Assembly (NCBI GenBank): GCA_947305505.1
Contig: CAMZDX010000005.1
Span: 1 to 41,312 of the forward strand
Length of the DNA stretch: 41,312 nt
Direction of reading: 5' to 3'
From: an uncultured bacterium
GTDB lineage: Bacteria; UBP6; UBA1177
The notes beneath the pieces are model-generated. The model saw only the letters and a program-made list of their open reading frames with translations, made no database searches and had not been told where the DNA came from. The position numbers and the translations under genes were made by a program. Shown in pieces: positions 17,371 through 24,671 of this stretch. Positions within the stretch are counted from its first letter, which is position 1. Every line of letters starts with the position of its first letter.

Positions 17371-18312
17371 ATGAAAATAGTGATCGCACTCGGCGGCAAT
17401 GCCTTGATAAAACCGGGAGACAAAGGAACCGTAGAAGATCAGGAAAGAAATATCCGCGCTTCGATGGACGGTATAGTTAAACTCATTAAAGACGGGCATC
17501 AGGTTGTAATCACTCACGGAAATGGCCCTCAGGCGGGTGCAAGGCTCATCCGCAACGAAATGGCCGAGACTGAAGTTTATCCCGATCCGCTCGTCGTATG
17601 CGTCGCAGACACGCAGGGCAGCATGGGATACATGATCGAGCAGGGGCTTATGAACTGCCTCAGCAAAGCTGGTGAAAAGAAGATCAAAGTCGCGACTTTA
17701 GTGACCCAGATCGAAGTCAATCCGCTCGATCCGGCTTTCAAAAAGCCGACTAAGCCGGTAGGCCCTTTCTACAATCAGCAGAAAGCTCTGATGAAGATGA
17801 AAAACGGCTGGAAAATGGTGGAAGACAGCGGTCGGGGTTACCGCAGAGTCGTTCCGTCTCCGATGCCTCTCAGAGTTCTCAACCCTGAAGCCATGAATAC
17901 CCTCATTGACGCTGGTTTTACCGTCATTACAGGCGGCGGCGGCGGTATTCCTGTCTATAAAAGCAAAGATAAATCGGGTTATCAGGGGATCGACGCGGTT
18001 ATCGACAAAGACTTGGCAAGCGTAATGATCGCACAGACTATCGATGCCGATATGGTCATAATCCTCACCGGTGTTGAAAAAGTCGCGGTCAACTTCAAGT
18101 CCGACAAACCGACATGGCTCGACCAGATGACTTCTGCCGAAGCCGAAAAATATCTGACTCAGGGCGAATTTCCGGCAGGAAGTATGGGGCCAAAGATCAG
18201 ATCGGCGATAGATTTTGTCAAAAACGATCCGAAAAAAGTCGTCATCATCACTTCCGAAGACAAACTTGCCGACGCAATGGAAGGCAAGACCGGCACGAGA
18301 ATAGTTCACTAA
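17371..18312 (+). CDS. arcC: Carbamate kinase
   Basis: A 313-residue amino-acid-kinase-fold enzyme that interconverts carbamoyl phosphate plus ADP and carbamate plus ATP. It begins VIALGGNALI, has the nucleotide/phosphate loop THGNGPQ, ITGGGGGIPV, and the end VIITSEDKLADAMEGKTGT, all typical of ArcC; length is standard. I use the ATG at 17371 (TGGAG in front) rather than an in-frame ATG at 17338 inside the terminator stem. No arginine deiminase genes are near, so the carbamoyl phosphate source is not evident. It follows the cDPG-synthetase-like gene. Confidence 0.95.
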   Translation: MKIVIALGGNALIKPGDKGTVEDQERNIRASMDGIVKLIKDGHQVVITHGNGPQAGARLIRNEMAETEVYPDPLVVCVADTQGSMGYMIEQGLMNCLSKAGEKKIKVATLVTQIEVNPLDPAFKKPTKPVGPFYNQQKALMKMKNGWKMVEDSGRGYRRVVPSPMPLRVLNPEAMNTLIDAGFTVITGGGGGIPVYKSKDKSGYQGIDAVIDKDLASVMIAQTIDADMVIILTGVEKVAVNFKSDKPTWLDQMTSAEAEKYLTQGEFPAGSMGPKIRSAIDFVKNDPKKVVIITSEDKLADAMEGKTGTRIVH

Positions 18313-18379
18313 ATTAAAAAAGATTTTTTTCAATATTCTTACCGAAGTCACCGTCTGTAAAAAAATTTCCACTTTTTTC

Positions 18380-18408
18380 TTGCAAGCACCTGATTTTTAT
18401 TGTATATT
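18380..18408 (+). promoter_or_regulatory. Promoter of the ATPase/DUF234 gene
   Basis: TTGCAA (18380-18385), a 17-base spacer and TATATT (18403-18408), 41 bases before the ATG. Confidence 0.6.
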
Positions 18409-18448
18409 TTCACTCGATAGAAATTGAGTCGGAGGCAACCGAGTAAAA

Positions 18449-19849
18449 ATGAGAGCTTCAGAAAACTTTTTAGGACGCAGAAACGAGCTTGAAAAATTAG
18501 CAGCTTTTTATTCAAAAAACAGTTTGCAGACAGCTTTGGTTTATGGAAGACGCAGGATCGGAAAAACAGAATTGATAAAGCATTCTTTGAGCAAAACAGG
18601 AATTCAATCAGTCTATTTTGAAAGCAAAGAAACTTTTGAAGAGAACAATGTAGCATCACTTTCCGAAATAATTTCAGATGTTTTGGGTTTTCCGCCGCTG
18701 GCCTTCAAAAGCATTGAAGAAGTTCTCGATTTTGTTTTCAAACAGGCTGTTCAGAAGGAATTAGTGCTTGTCATCGACGAATATCCCTATTTGCAGAAAG
18801 TGGTCAAAGGGCTCGACAGTGTCATCCAATACATGATTGACAAATACAAAAACGAGTCAAAACTGAAACTGATCCTCTGCGGCTCATACATCGATACTAT
18901 GAAAAACCTTCTCGAAAAACAAAATCCGCTTTTCGGCAGGTTTGACCTGATCATTGACCTAAAAGCAATGGACTATGCTGATGCCGCCTTGTTTTATCAG
19001 GATTTCAGCGACGAGGACAAAGTCCGCCTCTATTCGGTTTTCGGCGGAGTTCCTTACTACACAAGGCTGATTGATTCCGAAAAAAGTGTCCGGCAGAACG
19101 TCATCGACCTTATCGCCAGCCCGGGAAGCCGTCTGGAAACCGAAGTCGTGATGTTTCTGAAATCGGAAATCCAGAAAATGGGCAACGCCTACGAAGTTTT
19201 TGAAACCCTCGCGAAAGGAAAAGTGAAATTCAGCGATATTCTTTCGGAATCGGCAGTTTCAAGTTCTCCGACGCTTTCCGACATTCTTGAAAAACTCCAG
19301 CGGATGGAACTCGTCAGAAAATATGCCCCGATAAACGACGAGAACAACAAGAAAAAATGCGGCTACTACATCTGCGACAACCTTTCGCTTTTTTATTTCA
19401 AATACATCTACCGCAATCTTTCACGCCTGAATGTCATGAATCCCGATGTTTTCTTCGACAGATTCATTCAGCAGGATTTCGAAGAGCAGTATGTTCCGAA
19501 ATGTTTCGAGGAGATCTGCCGACAGTATCTTGTAAGAAAGAATAAATCGTGCGAGCTCGAAAATCCGTTCGAAAAAATAGGCAGATACTATTACGACGAC
19601 CCCGCAAACCGCAGAAACGGCGAATTCGACATCGTGACGCAGAACGGTAAAGATTTCACATTCTACGAAGCGAAGTTCCGCTCGACTCCGCTCACAAAAG
19701 CCATGATCGATGAAGAAATCAGACAGGTGAACGCCGCAGGACTTACCTGCAGAAAATATGGTTTCTTCAGCCGCTCAGGCTTTGACGGAATCGAAAATAC
19801 CGACAAAAACGACCTGCTTTTGTTTGAACTCAGGGATTTGTATAAATAA
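18449..19849 (+). CDS. ATPase_2 family AAA-like ATPase with DUF234 C-terminus
   Basis: A 466-residue protein of the archaeal-type ATPase family (PF01637) followed by a DUF234 domain. Walker A is GRRRIGKTEL near residue 33. Walker B is LVLVIDEYPYL near residue 110. A winged-helix-like segment lies near 255-300 (SDILEKLQRMELVRKYAP). The C-terminal part contains GEFDIVTQNG ... YEAKF, which fits a PD-(D/E)XK nuclease core (D, then E-x-K). These proteins are common in accessory regions and their biology is unclear; a mobile-element or defence-linked role is possible. It has its own promoter; the GGAGG is 13 bases from the ATG, rather long. Confidence 0.82.
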   Translation: MRASENFLGRRNELEKLAAFYSKNSLQTALVYGRRRIGKTELIKHSLSKTGIQSVYFESKETFEENNVASLSEIISDVLGFPPLAFKSIEEVLDFVFKQAVQKELVLVIDEYPYLQKVVKGLDSVIQYMIDKYKNESKLKLILCGSYIDTMKNLLEKQNPLFGRFDLIIDLKAMDYADAALFYQDFSDEDKVRLYSVFGGVPYYTRLIDSEKSVRQNVIDLIASPGSRLETEVVMFLKSEIQKMGNAYEVFETLAKGKVKFSDILSESAVSSSPTLSDILEKLQRMELVRKYAPINDENNKKKCGYYICDNLSLFYFKYIYRNLSRLNVMNPDVFFDRFIQQDFEEQYVPKCFEEICRQYLVRKNKSCELENPFEKIGRYYYDDPANRRNGEFDIVTQNGKDFTFYEAKFRSTPLTKAMIDEEIRQVNAAGLTCRKYGFFSRSGFDGIENTDKNDLLLFELRDLYK

Positions 19850-20012
19850 AATTCACTTTTTTTCAAAACCGGGCCGGATTTTATTGACTAACGCCCTCGG
19901 ATTGATTTCACCCCGTTTAAACACAAATCTTTGAATAAAATATAAAAGGACAATGTTTTCATAAATATCTTTTATAAAGATTTTAGAATAAATATCAACT
20001 AAAAATTTAATA

Positions 20013-20092
20013 TTAAATTAAAAATTGTCGTCTTCGCTCAGCGTCACAACGCAATCACCACTCGCATTTCCTCATTCTCCGAGTCAAGATTT
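20013..20092. repeat. Left copy of an 80-bp direct repeat flanking the DUF1016 gene
   Basis: The copy is aligned with 21484-21562. The first 22 bases (20013-20034) are identical, a 16-base middle differs, then 20051-20085 match at nearly every base. It ends at the stop codon of the nuclease gene. Confidence 0.82.
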
Positions 20093-21409
20093 TTATTTTC
20101 TGGCTTCTTTTTCGATTTCTTTTCGAAGCCATTCCGTCAATTTCTCTTCAGAAGGAAGATTGAGTTTATATTTTTGGATGAAAAGGTTTGCATCAATACC
20201 GTCGGTGGCATATTTAACCAGTTCTTTTCCGGCTTCAGTGCACATCAGGATTCCGATCGGCGGATTGTCGTCACTCTGCATTATATTGTGCCGGTAGTAT
20301 GAGAGATAAAGGTTCATCTGCGCAATATCGTCATATTTGATTTTTTTCGCTTTCAGGTCAATCAGGACGTGACACTTCAAAATGCGGTGATAAAAAACCA
20401 AGTCGCAGAAAAAATAGTCATCGTCAATAAGAAACCGCTTTTGCCGTGTTTCAAAACAAAAACCGTTTCCGAGTTCGAGAATGAATTTCTCAAGATGATT
20501 TACAAGTGCTTCTTCCAAGTCAGATTCTTCAATTATCTCGCTGTCTTTCATTCCTAAGAATTCATAGACAAACGGACTCTTCACTATTTTTTCGGCAAGC
20601 TCCATTTTTTCGGAACCTGACTGGATATATCTGCTCATTTTTTCAGGATTCCTGCTGATCGCACTCCGCTCGAAATAATTTGTCTGAATCTGTCGCTTCA
20701 ATTCACGCACAGACCATGTGCTTTTGATTGTTTCAAGTTCGTAAAAAACTCTTGCAAGAGGATTTTCTACGCTCAAAATCAACGAAAAGTGGGTAAACGA
20801 AAGATGTGAAAACAGTTTTTCCGGAGGAATTTGAAGCTTGTCATCAAATTGGGCAATCACTGATTGCCCGATTGGTGCTTGAATCTGGCAGGCACTGTTT
20901 GCCAAATTAGTTTCAGCGAGATCATGTTTTAATTGTGCAGACGCTGTCTGCCCAATTTGGCAATCACCGATTGCCAAATTACTTTCAAGGAGTTCCTGTT
21001 TTGATTGGGCAGACGCTGTCTGCCCAATTGTGCAATCAGTGATTGCAGTATTTAGAAGGCTACATTCTATTGTTGGAATCAGCCTTTCATCAGCTTTGAA
21101 CTCATTCAACACATAGGCAAAAATTGCCTGCTTAAGAAATTTAAATTCCATAAAAAATTGTCTGTATAACTTTAAATTTCTGTATGAAAGAGATTTTTTG
21201 TTCAAATTTTCCGCGAGTTTTTGAAGAGTTCTTTCTCCATATTTAGCCCGGTCTTTACCATTCTGCTCGTAGTTTACGATATAAAAGCCGATGAGCCAGT
21301 TCCTTGCCGTAACATTTCTGTTTATCGCTTTTGCCGTGTTCTCTTCAAAAACAAGGTTGAGAGAATTTATCGAACTTTCAAGTTGATTAAAATCAATATT
21401 GTTTTCCAT
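20093..21409 (-). CDS. DUF1016 (YhcG-like) PD-(D/E)XK nuclease domain protein
   Basis: A 438-residue protein. The N-terminal about 115 residues match the DUF1016 helical domain (NWLIGFYIVNYEQNGKDRAKYGERTL). Residues about 120-190 are a variable spacer of repeated IGQ/SAQ units. The C-terminal half is the PD-(D/E)XK part (FLIDDDYFFCDLVFYH, then LIDLKAKKI with the acidic and Lys residues, then AQMNLYLSYY). YhcG-type proteins are widespread in accessory DNA and linked to DNA breakage or repair. ATG at 21409 and an in-frame TTG two codons earlier are both possible; neither has a clear Shine-Dalgarno. A good promoter lies upstream. Direct repeats bracket the gene, suggesting insertion as a unit. 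Confidence 0.82.
   Translation of the reverse strand: MENNIDFNQLESSINSLNLVFEENTAKAINRNVTARNWLIGFYIVNYEQNGKDRAKYGERTLQKLAENLNKKSLSYRNLKLYRQFFMEFKFLKQAIFAYVLNEFKADERLIPTIECSLLNTAITDCTIGQTASAQSKQELLESNLAIGDCQIGQTASAQLKHDLAETNLANSACQIQAPIGQSVIAQFDDKLQIPPEKLFSHLSFTHFSLILSVENPLARVFYELETIKSTWSVRELKRQIQTNYFERSAISRNPEKMSRYIQSGSEKMELAEKIVKSPFVYEFLGMKDSEIIEESDLEEALVNHLEKFILELGNGFCFETRQKRFLIDDDYFFCDLVFYHRILKCHVLIDLKAKKIKYDDIAQMNLYLSYYRHNIMQSDDNPPIGILMCTEAGKELVKYATDGIDANLFIQKYKLNLPSEEKLTEWLRKEIEKEARK
20851..21047. repeat. Six palindromes inside the DUF1016 coding region
   Basis: Inverted repeats centred near 20860, 20895, 20944, 20967, 21016 and 21039. Examples are GGGCAATCACTGATTGCCC (20851-20869) and GCAGACGCTGTCTGC (20937-20951). 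Together they encode the repeated TASAQ/IGDCQIGQ segment in frame. Confidence 0.8.
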
Positions 21410-21442
21410 ATTCAAACACTAGAAACAAATTTTTACATCAAC

Positions 21443-21470
21443 ATTATGATTAAATTTGAAAAATTATCAA
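21443..21470 (-). promoter_or_regulatory. Promoter of the DUF1016 nuclease gene
   Basis: On the minus strand TTGATA (21465-21470) and CATAAT (21443-21448), each one base from consensus, with a 16-base spacer. The right-hand 80-bp repeat lies just upstream. Confidence 0.65.
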
Positions 21471-21483
21471 ATATATTTTGATT

Positions 21484-21562
21484 TTAAATTAAAAATTGTC
21501 GTCTTTTCGTGGCGACACGATGCAATCACCACTCGCATTTTCTCATTCTCCGACTCAACATT
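21484..21562. repeat. Right copy of the 80-bp direct repeat
   Basis: Same orientation as 20013-20092, about 1.47 kb away. The variable 16-base middle here forms TCGTG-GCGA-CACGA, a perfect 5-bp hairpin; the left copy has CGCTCAGCG instead. Confidence 0.82.
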
Positions 21563-21646
21563 GTCTAATATTTAAATTTCAAAATTATTCAATAAAATTA
21601 GATATTTACGCTATTGAAATAAGAAAGGGGATTTTTGGCAACGGTA

Positions 21647-22738
21647 TAAATAGACCCCTAAGAAATAACACTGCTCTCAAACATCCTCTTTGTAATTGCA
21701 AAGCTCAAGAAGGATTGAGACCCCTAAGAAATAACACTGCTCTCAAACTCAACTTCACGCCCGAAATTAAGGTCAACAAATTGAGACCCCTAAGAAATAA
21801 CACTGCTCTCAAACGGCTGTTCCGCCGAATGTTTTAATATCATGAATTGAGACCCCTAAGAAATAACACTGCTCTCAAACTTTGAGTTGATGACGCATAT
21901 TGAAAGATGTAATTGAGACCCCTAAGAAATAACACTGCTCTCAAACAAGTCCTCAAACATCGGAAGAGTTATAGAGAATTGAGACCCCTAAGAAATAACA
22001 CTGCTCTCAAACTAGTAGGTTGGCGAAAAAGAGGATCAAGGGAATTGAGACCCCTAAGAAATAACACTGCTCTCAAACCAGCATAACAATGCCGTGATCG
22101 TCGTAGGTAATTGAGACCCCTAAGAAATAACACTGCTCTCAAACGTTTACCATTGAGCGAATGAGCGACAGAATAATTGAGACCCCTAAGAAATAACACT
22201 GCTCTCAAACACTATAAGCAGAATAATAGTAACTATCCCGAATTGAGACCCCTAAGAAATAACACTGCTCTCAAACGCAAACAGCGGAGCTTATAAGGAT
22301 TTTGGAAATTGAGACCCCTAAGAAATAACACTGCTCTCAAACAAATACAAACATCTTGGGGCTTTTGCTGCAAATTGAGACCCCTAAGAAATAACACTGC
22401 TCTCAAACGGTTACAGTGTGATCCGCTGTGAAGCCCATAATTGAGACCCCTAAGAAATAACACTGCTCTCAAACGCATTGGCGGCTATTATCTGGCTGAA
22501 TTGGAATTGAGACCCCTAAGAAATAACACTGCTCTCAAACAGAAATTCAGTATAAATCGAGCAGTCCTTAAATTGAGACCCCTAAGAAATAACACTGCTC
22601 TCAAACCTTTCCGACAACAAGCCCTTTTTCATCGTAAATTGAGACCCCTAAGAAATAACACTGCTCTCAAACGTTCCGATCAGAGCCTCGCCCCTGTAAA
22701 GGAATTGAGACCCCTAAGAAATAACACTGCTCTCAAAC
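21647..22738 (-). CRISPR. CRISPR array, 17 repeats of 36 bp and 16 spacers of 30 bp
   Basis: On the plus strand the repeat begins AATTGAGACC, has a TAAGAAATAACACTG core and ends CTCTCAAAC. Repeat starts run every 66 bases from 21647 to 22703, and every spacer is exactly 30 bases. The tracrRNA anti-repeat is on the plus strand, so crRNAs are read on the minus strand, each repeat starting GTTTGAGAGC. The first repeat at the left (21647-21682) is degenerate over its first bases and the second has G at position 1, marking the old, leader-distal end; the young end abuts the csn2 side. No spacer was seen to match this window. Uniform repeats in the body suggest the locus was recently active. Confidence 0.97.
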
Positions 22739-22810
22739 CTCAAATTCTGATCAAAATCAGAAAAAACGGCCTGCAACCGCTGAGGTAAGAGAGCAAAAGT
22801 CTCAATCATT
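22739..22810 (-). promoter_or_regulatory. Short CRISPR leader with an inverted partial repeat
   Basis: The 72 bases between the youngest repeat and the csn2 stop. Next to the repeat is an A+T-rich hairpin (TTCTGAT-CAAA-ATCAGAA). At 22785-22806 the plus strand reads GTAAGAGAGC, four A and GTCTCAAT, which are the two ends of the repeat in opposite orientation with the middle missing. TAAAAT overlapping the csn2 stop (22808-22813) is a weak -10 candidate; transcription may also come through from csn2. Confidence 0.7.
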
Positions 22811-23479
22811 TTAACAAATTTCACAAAGAGCAGAATCTATAATATACCGTTGCTCACTTGTCAGAAGCGGATGTTCTCCACTTTCGATCATCAGCAGATT
22901 ATAGCCATGTTGAAGCACTGTTTCAATAAATAATTCTATTTCTTTGTCGTTGACATAACTTCTTAAATTTACTGTAAAAAACAGTTTTTTCCTATCAAAT
23001 TCCGTAACAAGTTCGAAGTAATCGATGATTTTTTCGCATAGAGTGTCGTAATCGTTTTTAAATTCAAACCCTGACGCTTTGATTATTGAAGCCGCAGAGA
23101 TTTTGCTGAAACTTATGTCGCATGAGAAGTTCGCCGAAATTTCAAACAAATATGCTTCAAGCTGGCTCAGAATTTCAGCTGTTTTTTGAAAATATTCTCC
23201 TGAAACCGCTACTTGTTCCACGGCAGAAACTGCTTTATTTACCAACGTTTTCCGGTTTAGATCAAATGGGATAAATTGGGTCAAAAGATCGGCATTTTTG
23301 GAAAAAGTCAGGATTTTATTTTCTTCTGACAAAACACTTTTGCCGTCAAAACCTTCGATTTGACTGCTGATGTCGGTAATTACTTCAAAAAACAGCTTTT
23401 GGTTTTCAATTATGAGCGAGTTCACTTTACCGATTTCAGTGTCAAAAACATGATTTATGTCAGGACAAACAAATTTCAT
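22811..23479 (-). CDS. csn2: CRISPR-associated protein Csn2 (type II-A adaptation)
   Basis: A 222-residue protein in the fourth place of a cas9-cas1-cas2 operon, beside the array, as expected for Csn2. Csn2 forms a DNA-encircling tetramer needed to capture new spacers together with Cas1, Cas2 and Cas9. Sequence conservation in this family is low. What I see is the right size, an N-terminal segment FVCPDINHVFDTEIGKVNSL, and a helix-rich middle. The C-terminal part (KLFFTVNLRSYVNDKEIELF, then LLMIESGEHP) fits the Csn2 P-loop-like core with its final Glu segment. The start overlaps the cas2 stop in ATGA. Its presence makes the system type II-A rather than II-C. Confidence 0.87.
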   Translation of the reverse strand: MKFVCPDINHVFDTEIGKVNSLIIENQKLFFEVITDISSQIEGFDGKSVLSEENKILTFSKNADLLTQFIPFDLNRKTLVNKAVSAVEQVAVSGEYFQKTAEILSQLEAYLFEISANFSCDISFSKISAASIIKASGFEFKNDYDTLCEKIIDYFELVTEFDRKKLFFTVNLRSYVNDKEIELFIETVLQHGYNLLMIESGEHPLLTSEQRYIIDSALCEIC

Positions 23480-23796
23480 AGTATCACCACATGTTCATTG
23501 CTGCTGATAATGTCGCTGCTGTACTCACCGACAACATATTCCATCCTTGAAAACTGCTTTTCTGTTATTGAGAGATATTGTACAAGTCCTTTTGGCGGCT
23601 TATGTTTGTTTATCAGGTTTTTGATTGAGCTTTCAACTGTCGGAGTTGTTATCAGTTTGCAATAGACAGATTCCTGCAGCATGATAAAGCCGTTTCTTAT
23701 AAGAAACTTGTGAAAATGCCTGTAGCTTTTTCTATCTTCAGGTGTCAAAGTAGGCAGGTCAAAGAATATAAAAGCTCTCATAAATCTGTAACTCAT
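23476..23796 (-). CDS. cas2: CRISPR-associated endonuclease Cas2
   Basis: A 106-residue protein with the Cas2 ferredoxin-like fold. The first strand AFIFFDLP carries the conserved Asp, YRHFHKFLIRNGFIMLQESVY is the usual helix-strand region, and a basic loop (NKHKPPKGLVQYLSIT) follows. It forms the central dimer of the Cas1-Cas2 integrase and is not expected to cut during spacer insertion. ATG-stop overlaps join it to cas1 upstream and csn2 downstream. Confidence 0.93.
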   Translation of the reverse strand: MSYRFMRAFIFFDLPTLTPEDRKSYRHFHKFLIRNGFIMLQESVYCKLITTPTVESSIKNLINKHKPPKGLVQYLSITEKQFSRMEYVVGEYSSDIISSNEHVVIL

Positions 23797-24671
23797 AAAT
23801 TGTAACTATAGAATTTTATTTTGGAAATGTCGTTTTGTTCAATGGCATCAAAAACGCTTTTTGTGTAGATTTTTATAGCGTTCAGAAGCGTTTGTTGTGC
23901 CGAATCAATATAAACGGTTTTTTCGAGGATGTGCCAAAGTGAATGTTTTATCTCAGTTGTGAATTCCGTCATTTTTCCAAGGGAACATACGACTCTGTCT
24001 GCCGCGATTCTGAAAGGTTCCATGAGATCGCAACCCAAATTGAAGTGATTAAACATATTGTCGTGGCATATTCCAAGTTGAGTCAGGTATCCGTTTGCTG
24101 AGATTTCTCTGTTGAAAGCCGAAAGAATCAGGCTATATCCATAATTTAAAGCCGAATTTACCGGATCGTCACTGCCGCGGATAAAATCCATTCCGAAAAT
24201 TGCGTTGAAATAAACTTTTGCCGCATGGCCTTCACGGTTTGAGACATCCATAGGTTCAACCTGTGTTATATATGATGCAAGCATTGAGGCTTCGCTTTCT
24301 TTGCCTCTGACAAGAAGAAATTCTGCTTGTTTTCGTATCTTTTCTTTGACTATTTCGCGCCACACTTCAGCCTTGCTTTCAGTATTCCATGCAATTTGAG
24401 TCCTTATTTTTGACGAGCTGTCATGGCTGCCGTGGTGCGGAATTAGTTCAGCAGCCGGGTTCCTTTTGGAATCGCAGAAAATGAGTTTTATTTTTCTTTC
24501 GGTTAGGGCTTCAATCAGGCAGCCTGTTATTGCAACAGCCGGATTTTCGATAACAACGGTTGCTATTTCATCAAGGAATATCCGCTTTGTTTCGTCACTT
24601 CGGATGACGAGATAACCCATTTTGGAATCAAGTTTTGCCTGACTTGAAATTATTACGGTTCGCCAGCTCAT
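23793..24671 (-). CDS. cas1: CRISPR-associated integrase Cas1 (type II)
   Basis: A 292-residue Cas1. The N-terminal beta domain starts WRTVIISSQAKLD. The helical catalytic domain holds the Glu of NREGHAAKVYF (near residue 146), the His of LGICHDN and the acidic DLMEPFRIAADR segment, which together form the metal site. It joins with Cas2 to insert spacers at the leader-side repeat. The start overlaps the cas9 stop by four bases. Sequence style is that of type II-A Cas1. Confidence 0.96.
   Translation of the reverse strand: MSWRTVIISSQAKLDSKMGYLVIRSDETKRIFLDEIATVVIENPAVAITGCLIEALTERKIKLIFCDSKRNPAAELIPHHGSHDSSSKIRTQIAWNTESKAEVWREIVKEKIRKQAEFLLVRGKESEASMLASYITQVEPMDVSNREGHAAKVYFNAIFGMDFIRGSDDPVNSALNYGYSLILSAFNREISANGYLTQLGICHDNMFNHFNLGCDLMEPFRIAADRVVCSLGKMTEFTTEIKHSLWHILEKTVYIDSAQQTLLNAIKIYTKSVFDAIEQNDISKIKFYSYNL

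Noticed and set aside
19850-20012. Resemblance of 19853-19880 to 30007-30035 (TCACTTTTTT followed by a CCGGG-containing segment)
   Set aside because: The shared stretch is mostly low-complexity T and is too weak to call a repeat family; nothing else is seen in this gap.
21969-22788. Frames with repeated RPLRNNTALK or LRAVLFLRGLN peptides
   Set aside because: They are translations of the CRISPR repeat, which is 36 bases plus 30-base spacers and so stays in frame.
22739-22806. Reading the leader as one more spacer plus a decayed repeat of the array
   Set aside because: The matching segment is in the opposite orientation to the array and lacks the repeat centre, so it is not an eighteenth repeat. 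It is reported as a separate leader element.
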